The notes below the pieces were generated by a model that saw only the letters and a program-made list of their open reading frames with translations, was not told where the DNA came from and ran no database searches. The position numbers were made by a program, and so were the translations under genes. Below are positions 36,863 to 45,966 of a stretch of DNA of 64,000 nucleotides, piece after piece. Positions within the stretch are counted from its first letter, which is position 1. Each line of letters opens with the position of its first letter. Origin of the DNA: Paracoccaceae bacterium (GTDB lineage: Bacteria > Pseudomonadota > Alphaproteobacteria > Rhodobacterales > Rhodobacteraceae); assembly GCA_019429405.1 (NCBI GenBank), contig JAHYIZ010000002.1:62001-126000 (forward strand), in the 5' to 3' direction.

Positions 36863-37495
36863 ATGGCATTTCACGAAATACGGTTTCCGGCCAACCTGAG
36901 CTTCGGCTCGGTCGGCGGGCCAGAGCGGCGCACCGAAATTGTGGCGCTCGCCAACGGGTTTGAAGAGCGCAACACGCCCTGGGCACATTCGCGGCGCCAC
37001 TACGATGCGGGCGTGGGCCTGCGCAGCCTCGATGATGTTGAGGCGTTGCTGGCCTTTTTCGAGGCGCGGCAGGGGCAGTTGCATGGGTTTCGCTGGAAGG
37101 ACTGGGCGGACTACAAATCATGCCTCTCGTCGCGCACGGTGGCCTATGACGACCAGCAGATTGGGGCGGGCGATGGTGTGCGCACGCAGTTTCAGCTGCA
37201 GAAAACCTACGTTTCGGGCGGTGTGGGCTATACGCGGCCAATCGCAAAGCCGGTGCTGGGCACGGTGCGGGTGGGGGTGCAGGGGCACCACCAGGCCGAA
37301 GCGGTCGATTTCGGGGTTGATCTGGCGACGGGGGTCGTGACCTTCGAAACTGCGCCTCCGGCGGGCGCACAGGTGACCGCCGGGTTCGAGTTCGATGTGC
37401 CGGTGCGCTTTGACACAGACCGCATTCTGGTCTCGGTGGCGTCGTTTCAGGCAGGTGATTTGCCGCAGGTTCCGGTGGTGGAGGTGCGCGTCTGA
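36863..37495 (+). CDS. GTA distal tail protein (DUF2460, g12)
   Basis: This 210-residue DUF2460 protein opens FHEIRFPANLSFGSVGGPER, followed by RNTPWAHSRRHYDAG-like sequence (about 36-50) and FFEARQGQLHGFRWKDWADYKS (about 70-91), the family signature. It forms the ring between tail tube and hub. It has a good GAGGAGGGG ribosome site and is 10 bases after g11; its stop overlaps g13 (TGATG). Length and place match RcGTA g12. Confidence 0.93.
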   Translation: MAFHEIRFPANLSFGSVGGPERRTEIVALANGFEERNTPWAHSRRHYDAGVGLRSLDDVEALLAFFEARQGQLHGFRWKDWADYKSCLSSRTVAYDDQQIGAGDGVRTQFQLQKTYVSGGVGYTRPIAKPVLGTVRVGVQGHHQAEAVDFGVDLATGVVTFETAPPAGAQVTAGFEFDVPVRFDTDRILVSVASFQAGDLPQVPVVEVRV

Positions 37496-38385
37496 TGGCT
37501 TTTCCGCAAGCTTTGAAGTCGCATCTGGCTACGGGCGCGACCACGATTTGCCGGGCCTGGGCGGTGGGGCGGAGCGACGGCGTGGTCTTGGGCTTTACCG
37601 ACCACGATGTTGCGCTGGGCTTTGACGACATCGCGTTTCAGCCGGAAAGCGGCATGACGGCAAAGGCGCTTTCGCAAGGCACCGGGCTTGCGGTTGACAA
37701 CACCGAAGTGGTGGGCGCGCTCTCGTCTGATGCGATCTGCGAGGTTGACGTCATGGCGGGGCGCTATGATGGCGCTGAAGTGCGGGTCTGGCAGGTGAAC
37801 TGGGCTGAGGTTAGCCAGCGGGTGCTGCTGTTTCGGGGCCATCTGGGCGAGATCACGCGCGGCGAAGGGGCCTTTAGTGCCGAATTGCGCGGGTTGACCG
37901 AAGCCTTGGCGGGCGCGGCGGGCACCATCTATCAGGCAGGCTGCGGCGCGGTTCTGGGCGATGCGCGATGCGGTGTCGATCTGTCCGCGCCGGGGTATTT
38001 CGTGGAATGCGCTGCCGCAGAGGTCAGCGACGCGCGGGTTTTCGGCTTTGCCGGCCTTGGCGGGTTTGCCGACCGCTGGTTCGAGAAGGGGCGATTGCGC
38101 GTGCTTACCGGCGTTGCCGCCGGGCTGAAAGGGGTGGTGAAAAACGACAGGCTGCTGGGTTCGGGCTCCCGGCATGTGGAACTTTGGCAGGGTCTGCGGG
38201 CCGAGATCGCCGCGGGTGATATGATCCGGCTTGAAGCTGGCTGTGACCGGCGATTGGAAACCTGCCGGTTGAAGTTCGCCAATGTGCAAAATTTCCGAGG
38301 GTTTCCGCATATTCCCGGCGAGGACTGGTTGAGCGCCTATCCGCTGCGCGCGGGCGTGAACGACGGCGGGAGCATGTGGCGATGA
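37495..38385 (+). CDS. GTA hub protein (DUF2163/phage BR0599 family, g13)
   Basis: A 296-residue tail hub protein. Four cysteines fall in two pairs: Cys150 and Cys159 (AGCGAVLGDARC), and Cys250 and Cys257 (AGCDRRLETC). This pattern resembles the iron-sulfur cluster site of lambda gpL-type hub proteins, so a cluster is likely here. Position and length match RcGTA g13. The protein should link the distal tail ring to the megatron. It is coupled to both neighbours by TGATG and ATGA. Confidence 0.9.
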   Translation: MAFPQALKSHLATGATTICRAWAVGRSDGVVLGFTDHDVALGFDDIAFQPESGMTAKALSQGTGLAVDNTEVVGALSSDAICEVDVMAGRYDGAEVRVWQVNWAEVSQRVLLFRGHLGEITRGEGAFSAELRGLTEALAGAAGTIYQAGCGAVLGDARCGVDLSAPGYFVECAAAEVSDARVFGFAGLGGFADRWFEKGRLRVLTGVAAGLKGVVKNDRLLGSGSRHVELWQGLRAEIAAGDMIRLEAGCDRRLETCRLKFANVQNFRGFPHIPGEDWLSAYPLRAGVNDGGSMWR

Positions 38386-38825
38386 CGGGCGCGCGCGTGG
38401 TCGCCGCAGCACGGGAATGGATCGGCACGCCCTACTGCCACCAGCAATCGACCAAGGGTGCAGGGTGCGATTGTCTGGGTCTTCTGCGGGGGGTGTGGCG
38501 CGAAGTTCGTGGTGCCGAACCCGAGAGTGTGCCGCCCTACAGCCCCGACTGGTCGGAGGCTGCGCGCGACGAGCGGCTTTGGTGCGCGGCTGCGCGGCAT
38601 CTTCTTGCGGTGCCCGGTGGCGCGCCTCTGCAACCCGGCGATGTGATCCTGTTTCGAATGCGCGCCGGCGCGGTGGCCAAGCACCTTGGGATTGTGGCCG
38701 AGGCGGGCGCCGCGCCCACATTCGTTCACGCCTACACGGGCCACGGGGTGGTTGAAAGCCCGCTTGCCGTGCCTTGGCGTCGCAGGATTGCCGCGCGATT
38801 TCGAATTTCTGAAGGAGTGACGTGA
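38382..38825 (+). CDS. GTA NlpC/P60 cell-wall peptidase (g14)
   Basis: A 147-residue NlpC/P60 peptidase with catalytic Cys31 in the GCDCLGL motif and His101 in AKHLGIVAEA. The single-domain form in a tail gene cluster is the phage type, which cuts peptidoglycan cross-links so that the tail can cross the recipient's wall. In lambda the comparable gene is K. The start overlaps g13 (ATGA) and its stop overlaps the megatron start (TGATG). No signal peptide, as expected for a particle component. Confidence 0.93.
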   Translation: MTGARVVAAAREWIGTPYCHQQSTKGAGCDCLGLLRGVWREVRGAEPESVPPYSPDWSEAARDERLWCAAARHLLAVPGGAPLQPGDVILFRMRAGAVAKHLGIVAEAGAAPTFVHAYTGHGVVESPLAVPWRRRIAARFRISEGVT

Positions 38826-41800
38826 TGGCGACCATTTTGCTTGCTGCGGCGGGTGCTGCGGTTGGGGCAGGTTTTGGCGGCACGCTGCTCGGCCTGTCGG
38901 GTGCGGTGATTGGGCGCGCGGTTGGCGCAACCCTTGGACGGGTGATCGACCAGCGCCTGCTGGGGCAGGGGTCGGCGGCGGTCGAGGTGGGCCGCATCGA
39001 CCGCTTCCGTATCACCGGCGCCTCGGAAGGCGCCGCGGTGGGGCGCGTCTGGGGGCGGATGCGGCTGCCGGGGCAGGTCATCTGGGCGACTCGCTTTGCC
39101 GAAACCGCAACGCGCAGTGGCGGCGGCAAAGGCGCGCCCCGCCCCGCAACGACCCAATACAGCTATTCGATCAGCCTCGCGATTGCGGTTTGCGAGGGCG
39201 AGATTACGCGGATCGGGCGGGTCTGGGCGGATGGCGCCGAGGTGGCGACCGAAAAACTGAACATGCGCGTCTATACCGGCACGCAGACCCAGCAGGCCGA
39301 CCCGAAGATCGAGGTGGTGGAAGGTGCGGGCATGGCGCCCGCCTACCGCGGCATTGCCTATGTGGTCTTTGAAGACCTGCCCTTGGCCGAGTTTGGCAAC
39401 CGCGTGCCGCAATTCAACTTTGAGGTGATGCGCCCGGCGCAGGGACCGATGATCGACACGGTGCCCGATCTTGCACGCGGTGTGCGGGCGGTGGCGATGA
39501 TACCGGGCACGGGCGAATATGCGCTTGCCACGACGCGGGTGCATTTTGACCATGGGCTGGGCGAGAGTGTTTCGGCGAATGTGCACACGCCTGCAGGTGA
39601 GACCGACTTCAGTGTGTCGCTCCGCCGCCTCGATGAGGAGTTGCCAAATTGCGGTTCGGTCTCGCTGGTGGTTTCGTGGTTTGGCGATGACTTGCGTGCA
39701 GGCTCGTGCAGCCTGCGGCCAAAGGTGGAGAGCCGCGATCTTGACGGGGCCGGGCTGCCTTGGCGGGTTTCGGGGCTGGCGCGCGCGCAAGCCGACGAGG
39801 TGGCGCGCCTTGAGGGGCGACCGGTCTATGGCGGCACCCCAACGGATGCGTCGGTAGTTGAGGCAATACGGGCCTTGCGCGATGCCGGAAAGTCGGTGGT
39901 GTTGTATCCCTTCATCCTGATGGAACAGCTTGCGGGGAATGGCTTGCCAGACCCTTGGGGGGGAACGGAACAGGCAAGGCTGCCTTGGCGCGGGCGCATG
40001 ACGCTTTCTGTTGCGCCGGGTCTGGAGGGGTCGCCGGATGGGACGGCAGCGGCTGACGCCGAGATCGCCTCGTTTTTTGGCGCGGCGTCGGCGGTGGATT
40101 TCTCGATTGAATCCGGTCAGGTGGTTTACAGCGGCCCCCCGGAATGGTCGCTGCGGCGCTTTGTGCTGCATTACGCGGCGCTGTGCAGCCTTGCCGGTGG
40201 TGTCGATGCCTTCTGCATCGGGTCGGAGCTGGTTGGCCTGACGCGGGCGCGCGGCGCTGGCGGCGCGTTTCCCACGGTGGACGCGCTACGCGCCCTTGCG
40301 GGCGAGGTGCGCGCGATCCTCGGGGCCGGCTGCAAGATCGGTTATGCCGCCGACTGGAGCGAATACTTCGGCTATCACCCCGGCAATGGCGACGTGTATT
40401 TCAACCTCGATCCGCTCTGGGCGGATGCCAACATCGATTTTGTCGGTATCGACAACTACATGCCGCTGTCGGATTGGCGCGCGGGCGAGGACCATACCGA
40501 CGCGGCGTGGGGCACGATCTACAACCTCGACTACCTCAAGGCGAACATCGCTGGGGGCGAAGGCTATGACTGGTACTATGCGGCACCCGAGCACCGCGAG
40601 GCACAGCTGCGCACGCCCATTACCGACGGTGCCTATGACGAGCCGTGGATCTGGCGAGTCAAGGACCTGCAAGGCTGGTGGCAAAACGCGCATTACGAAA
40701 GGATCGGGGGCGTGCGCCAAGGCGCGCCGACCGCTTGGGTGCCGCAGTCGAAGCCGATCTGGTTCACCGAAATCGGCTGCGCGGCGGTCGACAAGGGCAC
40801 TAATGAGCCGAACAAGTTTCAGGACCCGAAAAGCGCGGAATCCGCGCTGCCGCATTTCTCGGATGGGCGGCGCGACGAGTTGATCCAGATGCAGTACCTG
40901 CGTGCGATGACCGACTTCTGGAATGATGCTGCGAATAACCCGGTCTCTGGCCTCTATCAGGGGGCGATGGTCGATGTCAGCCGCGCCCACGTCTGGGCTT
41001 GGGATGCGCGACCCTTTCCGCAATTTCCCGGCAACGTCGAGATCTGGTCGGATGGCACCAATTACGCGCGCGGCCACTGGATTTCAGGGCGGGTGTCGGC
41101 ACAACCGCTGGCGAGCGTTGTGGCCGAGATCTGCGCAGCTCAAGGGCTGCGGGATTTTGACGTCTCGGGGCTTTATGGGGTGGTGCGTGGATACGCCACT
41201 GCGGGCGGCGAGAGTGGTCGCGCGGCCCTGCAACCATTGATGCTGGCGTACGGATTTGAAGCGGTTGAGCGCGACGGGCAGATCGTATTCCGGATGCGCG
41301 ACGGCGCGGTGCGCAAGCATCTGGGCGCCGATGCTCTGGCGCTGGGCGAGGGCGCGCGCATTCAAACCAGTCGTGCACCGAAGGCAGAAACCGCGGGGCG
41401 GGTGCGGCTGAATTATGTTGAAGCCGAGGGCGACTATGAGACCCGCGCGGTCGAGGCGATCTTTGCGGACGAAGCGGGCGGGGAGGCGGCGCAAAGCGAA
41501 ATGGCGATTGCGTTGACCCGCTCGGAGGGCCAGCGAACGGTCGAGCGCTGGCTTGCCGAGGCGCGAGTTGCACGAGACAGCGCGCGCTTTGCGCTGCCAC
41601 CTTCGCGCGGCGACATTGGACCCGGCGACATTGTGGAGATCGAAACGGCCGAAGTTGCAGGGCACTTTCGCGTCGACGGAGTTGAGCATGCCGGCGCGAT
41701 TGAGGTGACAGCGACGCGGGTTGAAGCCGCGGTCTATGTGCCTTCGGACGAGGCGGAGGGCGCGATCTTGCCGCGGGCCTTTGCGGCGCCGGTGCCGGTC

Positions 41801-42724
41801 TTGCCGATCTTCATGGACCTGCCGCTGATGCGCGGCACCGAAGTGGCACATGCCCCGCATCTGGCGGTGGCTGCCCGGCCCTGGCCGGGGGTAGTGGCGG
41901 TCTATTCGGCGCTGGCAGACGACGACTACACACTTGATCGCACGATCGAAGGTGCCGCCATGATCGGCACCACGCTAGCGCCGCTTTTTTCGGCGCGCGC
42001 CGGGGTGCCTGACCTTGGGCTGCCGCTTCGGCTGCGCCTGTCGGGGGGTGCGCTCGAGTCAGTTTCGCGCGCGCGATTGCTGGATGGGGCCAACCTTCTG
42101 GCGATTGGGGATGGCAGTTCGGATAATTGGGAACTCTTGCAGTTTGCCCGCGCCGAACTGGTTGAGCCTGGCATCTGGGAGATCAGCGAGCGGTTGCGGG
42201 GGCAGGCGGGTACCGACGCCATCATGCCGGAAACCTGGCCCGAAGGAAGCATGGTAGTGGTAATGAACGGCGCCCCCCGGCAGCTTGATCTGGCGCTGAG
42301 TGCGCGCGGGCTGGCGCGGCATTACCGGATCGGTGCGGCATCGCTGGGCTATGACGACCCGTCGTTTGTTCTCAAGGTTGAGGCATTTGCCGGTATCGGG
42401 CTGCGGCCCTATTCGCCCTGCCACCTGCGGGCCATACAGGACGGAGGCGATGCACGCGTCAGCTGGGTCCGCAGATCGCGGATTGATGGCGACAGCTGGG
42501 CCGGGGTCGAGACGCCTTTGGGCGAAAGCTTTGAGGCCTACCTTGTGCGCGTCGTCGAAAGTGGCGTGATACGGCGCGAAGACGTCACCGAACTGCCCGC
42601 CTGGGACTACACCGTAGCGATGCGCGCGGCGGACGGCATTGCCGGCGCTTGCGAGATTCACGTTGCACAACTTTCCGACACATTTGGTGCCGGACCTTTC
42701 GCAAGGATTCAGATCAATGGCTGA
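38825..42724 (+). CDS. GTA megatron / host-contact tail tip protein (g15)
   Basis: This 1299-residue protein is the largest in the window. The first 60 residues are hydrophobic and Gly/Ala-rich with GRAVGATLGRVIDQRLLG, as in tail-tip proteins that carry a membrane-active N-terminus. A TIM-barrel-like domain lies around residues 380-720 (IGYAADWSEYFGYHPGNGDVYF, landmark only; IWFTEIGCAAVDKGTNEPN near 640). It is followed by phage-tail_3-type domains to about 1000 and a C-terminal fibronectin-like region. The order and size match RcGTA g15. It probably forms the tail tip and may bind or cut cell-surface glycans. Confidence 0.93.
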   Translation: MATILLAAAGAAVGAGFGGTLLGLSGAVIGRAVGATLGRVIDQRLLGQGSAAVEVGRIDRFRITGASEGAAVGRVWGRMRLPGQVIWATRFAETATRSGGGKGAPRPATTQYSYSISLAIAVCEGEITRIGRVWADGAEVATEKLNMRVYTGTQTQQADPKIEVVEGAGMAPAYRGIAYVVFEDLPLAEFGNRVPQFNFEVMRPAQGPMIDTVPDLARGVRAVAMIPGTGEYALATTRVHFDHGLGESVSANVHTPAGETDFSVSLRRLDEELPNCGSVSLVVSWFGDDLRAGSCSLRPKVESRDLDGAGLPWRVSGLARAQADEVARLEGRPVYGGTPTDASVVEAIRALRDAGKSVVLYPFILMEQLAGNGLPDPWGGTEQARLPWRGRMTLSVAPGLEGSPDGTAAADAEIASFFGAASAVDFSIESGQVVYSGPPEWSLRRFVLHYAALCSLAGGVDAFCIGSELVGLTRARGAGGAFPTVDALRALAGEVRAILGAGCKIGYAADWSEYFGYHPGNGDVYFNLDPLWADANIDFVGIDNYMPLSDWRAGEDHTDAAWGTIYNLDYLKANIAGGEGYDWYYAAPEHREAQLRTPITDGAYDEPWIWRVKDLQGWWQNAHYERIGGVRQGAPTAWVPQSKPIWFTEIGCAAVDKGTNEPNKFQDPKSAESALPHFSDGRRDELIQMQYLRAMTDFWNDAANNPVSGLYQGAMVDVSRAHVWAWDARPFPQFPGNVEIWSDGTNYARGHWISGRVSAQPLASVVAEICAAQGLRDFDVSGLYGVVRGYATAGGESGRAALQPLMLAYGFEAVERDGQIVFRMRDGAVRKHLGADALALGEGARIQTSRAPKAETAGRVRLNYVEAEGDYETRAVEAIFADEAGGEAAQSEMAIALTRSEGQRTVERWLAEARVARDSARFALPPSRGDIGPGDIVEIETAEVAGHFRVDGVEHAGAIEVTATRVEAAVYVPSDEAEGAILPRAFAAPVPVLPIFMDLPLMRGTEVAHAPHLAVAARPWPGVVAVYSALADDDYTLDRTIEGAAMIGTTLAPLFSARAGVPDLGLPLRLRLSGGALESVSRARLLDGANLLAIGDGSSDNWELLQFARAELVEPGIWEISERLRGQAGTDAIMPETWPEGSMVVVMNGAPRQLDLALSARGLARHYRIGAASLGYDDPSFVLKVEAFAGIGLRPYSPCHLRAIQDGGDARVSWVRRSRIDGDSWAGVETPLGESFEAYLVRVVESGVIRREDVTELPAWDYTVAMRAADGIAGACEIHVAQLSDTFGAGPFARIQING

Positions 42725-43427
42725 CACATCTCGGATGACGCTTCCGCTTTTGCAGGCGGCACAGGCGCAAAAGCATGTCACCGTGAACGAGGGATTGATG
42801 CGGCTTGATGGGCTGGTCAATCTCGTTCTGGTTTCCCGCCAGATTTCGTTGCCGCCCGCAACGGTGCTTGATGGCGAGTGCTACGGTGTTCCCGTGGGGG
42901 CGGCCAATGCCTGGGCCGGGCAAGGCGGAAAGGTGGCGATTGGCGCCAACGGCGGCTGGGTTTTTGCCACCCCGCAGGTGGGCTGGCGGGCATTCATTCT
43001 GGCAGAAGGTCGCAGTGCGCTGCACGATGGCACCGACTGGGTCGCCGGGGCGCTGACGATGAGCGCGCACGGGGCCGGGCTGCTGACGGGCGTGGTCGAA
43101 ACCGACCATGTGTTGTTGCCCGGAGCGACCTCGACAACCCTGCCTATCATCCCCGCAGGCGCGATGGTGATAGGCGTTAGTGGCCGGGTTGTGGACGCGA
43201 TCACCGGCACTTTGACAAGTTGGCAGCTTGGCAACGCAGGCGCGCCAGACCGCTTTGGTTCCGGGCTGGGCGTAGACGCGGAATCGTGGGTGCGTGGTAT
43301 GCTGTCGCAGCCGATGACCTACTGGGCGCCGGAACCACTTGTGCTGACTGCGACCGGCGGCGATTTCGCGGCCGGAACGGTTCGCTTGGCTGTGCACTAT
43401 CTTGAGATTTCGCTGCCCGCGATGTGA
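42717..43427 (+). CDS. DUF2793 protein, putative GTA tail fibre
   Basis: A 236-residue DUF2793 protein. The N-terminal 140 residues show the family signature: PLLQAAQAQKHVTVNEGLMR, then NAWAGQGGKVAIGANGGWVF and PQVGWRAFILAE (about 7-103). The C-terminal part is beta-rich, resembling a fibre tip. DUF2793 proteins occur as short tail fibres. In R. capsulatus the comparable gene is, as I recall, away from the main cluster, while here it is the next gene and overlaps g15 by eight bases. It likely sets recipient-cell recognition together with g15. Confidence 0.8.
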   Translation: MADTSRMTLPLLQAAQAQKHVTVNEGLMRLDGLVNLVLVSRQISLPPATVLDGECYGVPVGAANAWAGQGGKVAIGANGGWVFATPQVGWRAFILAEGRSALHDGTDWVAGALTMSAHGAGLLTGVVETDHVLLPGATSTTLPIIPAGAMVIGVSGRVVDAITGTLTSWQLGNAGAPDRFGSGLGVDAESWVRGMLSQPMTYWAPEPLVLTATGGDFAAGTVRLAVHYLEISLPAM

Positions 43428-43429
43428 GC

Positions 43430-43723
43430 ATGCGGCAAATCACGATGGGTGACCTCTGTGCGGCAGCGCGGGCGATTCTGGCGGTTCCGGTCGGTGCGCG
43501 CACCGCAGCCATGGACCGCATGCTTGCGCAGGCGCAGGCGGCTGATGCTTATCGCAAGAGGTTCGGGCGTGCGCATCCGCGCTGGGGAAACGGGTCGCTG
43601 ATGGGTGCGGCCTTTCAGGTGCCGCTGCCGCCGGAGCCTTTCCTTTCGGACCTTGCATATCTCGACTGCCTTTCCGAGGCACTTGCGGCACTGAGGCGAC
43701 GCCCCGGCCCGCGCCGGAATTGA
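43430..43723 (+). CDS. Small conserved protein downstream of the GTA cluster (DUF7742-like)
   Basis: A 97-residue protein with RAHPRWGNGSLMGAAFQVPLPP near the middle and an Ala-rich helical N-terminus. I recall this pattern from small Rhodobacterales proteins near GTA clusters (DUF7742), but the assignment is tentative. It starts two bases after the DUF2793 stop, so it is in the same transcript. Whether it is a particle part, an assembly factor or a bystander is unknown. Confidence 0.6.
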   Translation: MRQITMGDLCAAARAILAVPVGARTAAMDRMLAQAQAADAYRKRFGRAHPRWGNGSLMGAAFQVPLPPEPFLSDLAYLDCLSEALAALRRRPGPRRN

Positions 43724-43787
43724 ACTTTCGCGCTCTGCCAGCATTGGCTATGCTTGGCGCCTGAGAACTGGCGGGCGGAGTTTGGCG

Positions 43788-44591
43788 ATGGCCGAGAAGA
43801 GGGCAAAGATTTCTGCGGTCGATCCGGTCTGGACGAGGATCTGCGAGGAGGCGCGCAATGCGGTGCACGACGAGCCGCTTCTGGGTGGGCTGATCCATTC
43901 CGGGCTTTTGCACCACGCGAGCTTTGAGGGGGCGCTTGCCTATCGCTTTTCGCTCAAGCTTGCCTCGGGCGAGATGAGCGAGCAGATCTTGCGCGAATTT
44001 GCCGACGAGGCCTATGGCGATGCGCCTGATCTTGGGCGGGCCGCACGCGCCGATCTGGTGGCGGTGCACGAGCGTGACCCAGCGTGCCACCGTTATTTGC
44101 AGCCAATCCTTTTCTTTAAGGGCTATCAGGCACTTCAAGCATACCGCATTGCGCATTGGTTGTGGCAGCGGGGCCGCGTTGACATGGCATATTTTGTACA
44201 GATGCGCACATCCGAGGCCTTTGGTGTTGATATTCACCCTGCCGCGCGGATCGGGCGCGGGGTGATGATGGATCACGCGCATTCTATTGTGATCGGTGAA
44301 ACCGCCGTTGTGGGCGATAACGTTTCGATGCTGCACTCGGTCACGCTCGGCGGCACCGGCAAGCAAGAGCAGGATCGCCACCCGAAGATCGGCAACGGGG
44401 TGCTGATTGGCGCCGGGGCCAAGGTACTGGGCAATATTCGCGTTGGCGACAACTCGCGCATTGCCGCAGGATCGGTGGTTCTGGAAGATGTGCCCTGCTG
44501 CAAGACCGTGGCAGGGGTGCCCGCGCGGATCGTTGGCGAGGCGGGGTGCGAGCACCCGGCCACCGAGATGGACCAGCTGATCCGCGAATGA
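43788..44591 (+). CDS. cysE: Serine O-acetyltransferase
   Basis: This 267-residue enzyme makes O-acetylserine from serine and acetyl-CoA, the entry to cysteine synthesis. The helical N-terminal domain is followed by hexapeptide repeats forming a left-handed beta-helix from about residue 145. Its signature is DIHPAARIGRGVMMDHAHSIVIG (landmark), with the catalytic His in MDHAH and the GGTGKQEQDRHPKIG loop. It lies 64 bases after the last GTA-linked gene on the same strand with only a weak hairpin between, so GTA transcription might read into it. The ATG at 43788 has GGAG upstream. Confidence 0.95.
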   Translation: MAEKRAKISAVDPVWTRICEEARNAVHDEPLLGGLIHSGLLHHASFEGALAYRFSLKLASGEMSEQILREFADEAYGDAPDLGRAARADLVAVHERDPACHRYLQPILFFKGYQALQAYRIAHWLWQRGRVDMAYFVQMRTSEAFGVDIHPAARIGRGVMMDHAHSIVIGETAVVGDNVSMLHSVTLGGTGKQEQDRHPKIGNGVLIGAGAKVLGNIRVGDNSRIAAGSVVLEDVPCCKTVAGVPARIVGEAGCEHPATEMDQLIRE

Positions 44592-44638
44592 AAGGCGCCG
44601 GGGAAGGCGCCGGCGCGCTTGCAGGTTTCGGCTGCTGC

Positions 44639-45955
44639 TCAGGCCAGCATCGCCATCGGGTTTTCGAGGTTTGCGACGATGGCCGCAAGGAGTTCGGCCC
44701 CCAGCGCCCCGTCGATCACGCGGTGATCGACCGACAGCGTCATCGACATCACGGTGGCAATCGCCACCGTATCGCCGACAACCACCGGCTTTCTGATCCC
44801 CGCGCCCACGGCAAGTATCGCGCCATGCGGCGGGTTGATCACCGCGTCGAAGTTCTCGATGCCCATCATCCCCAGATTCGAGATGGCAAAGCTGCCGCCC
44901 ATGTATTCCTGCGGCGCGAGTTTGCGGGTCTTGGCACGCGCGGCGAGGTCTTTCATTTCGGCGGAAAGCTTCGACAGGCTCTTGGACTCGGCGTCTTTCA
45001 GAACCGGGGTGAAAAGCCCACCCTCAATGGCCACGGCAACCGCGATATCGGAGGCTTTCATCTGCAAGATTCGGTCGCCGGCCCAGACCGCATTGGCCGC
45101 AGGCACCGCCTGCAACGCAAGCGCGCAGGCCTTGATGATGAAGTCGTTGACCGACAATTTTACGCCGCGCGGCTCCAGTTGTTTGTTCAACTGTTCCCGG
45201 AAGGCCAGTAGCGCGTCGAGCCGCGCCTCGCGGCGCAGGTAGAAATGCGGGATCGTCTGCTTGGCCTCGGTCAGGCGCGCGGCGATGGTGCGGCGCATGC
45301 CATCTAGCAAGACCTCGTCATAGGCGCGGCCTTCATACATCCGCGCGATCATGGAGGCGCTGGCCGGTGTGTCAGCGGCGGGTGCGGAAGCGAGGGCTGC
45401 GGCGGCAACGGGGGAAGCCGCCGTCGCGGCAGCGGGTGCGGGCTGCGCGGTGGCGGGGATGGCCCCGGTGACATCCGCTTTTACCACGCGGCCATGTGGG
45501 CCGGAGCCCTGAACCGAGGCAAGGTCGATACCCTTTTCGGCGGCGATGCGGCGCGCCAGCGGCGACGCGAAAATGCGCGTGCCTTCGGCGGCGGCGCGGG
45601 CCGGGGTGGCAGCGCGCGCCGGGGCCGGGGCCGGGGCAGACGGGGCGGCGGCGGCCGGGGCCTTGGCGACGGCGGGGGGCGCGGTATCGGCCGGGGCCGG
45701 GGTCGCAGCCTCACCCTCAAGCAAAATCGTCGCAATCGGGGTGTTGACCTTCACGCCGCTTGCGCCTTCGGCCACCAGCAGCGCTTCGATCACGCCCTCG
45801 TCGACCGCCTCGAATTCCATCGTCGCCTTGTCGGTCTCGATCTCGGCAAGAATCTGGCCGGATTTCACCGTGTCGCCGGCCTTCACCAGCCATTTCGCCA
45901 ACGTGCCCTCTTCCATCGTGGGCGACAGCGCCGGCATCAGGATTTGCTCAGCCAT
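44639..45955 (-). CDS. pdhC: Pyruvate dehydrogenase complex dihydrolipoamide acetyltransferase (E2)
   Basis: This 438-residue E2 component has one lipoyl domain with Lys43 (ETDKATMEF), an Ala/Pro-rich linker (about 85-125), then the peripheral-subunit-binding domain around 130-165 ([16 protein letters not shown]). The catalytic core ends with His411 and Asp415 in [12 protein letters not shown]. It transfers the acetyl group to CoA. It is the third gene of the pdhABC operon, 11 bases after pdhB. Its lipoyl domain is nearly identical to that of pdhB. Confidence 0.95.
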   Translation of the reverse strand: MAEQILMPALSPTMEEGTLAKWLVKAGDTVKSGQILAEIETDKATMEFEAVDEGVIEALLVAEGASGVKVNTPIATILLEGEAATPAPADTAPPAVAKAPAAAAPSAPAPAPARAATPARAAAEGTRIFASPLARRIAAEKGIDLASVQGSGPHGRVVKADVTGAIPATAQPAPAAATAASPVAAAALASAPAADTPASASMIARMYEGRAYDEVLLDGMRRTIAARLTEAKQTIPHFYLRREARLDALLAFREQLNKQLEPRGVKLSVNDFIIKACALALQAVPAANAVWAGDRILQMKASDIAVAVAIEGGLFTPVLKDAESKSLSKLSAEMKDLAARAKTRKLAPQEYMGGSFAISNLGMMGIENFDAVINPPHGAILAVGAGIRKPVVVGDTVAIATVMSMTLSVDHRVIDGALGAELLAAIVANLENPMAMLA

Positions 45956-45966
45956 AACTTTCCCCC

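Noticed and set aside
28520-43727. Active prophage
   Set aside because: No integrase, repressor, replication or lysis genes and no flanking att repeats are visible; the gene set and the short tape measure fit a GTA.
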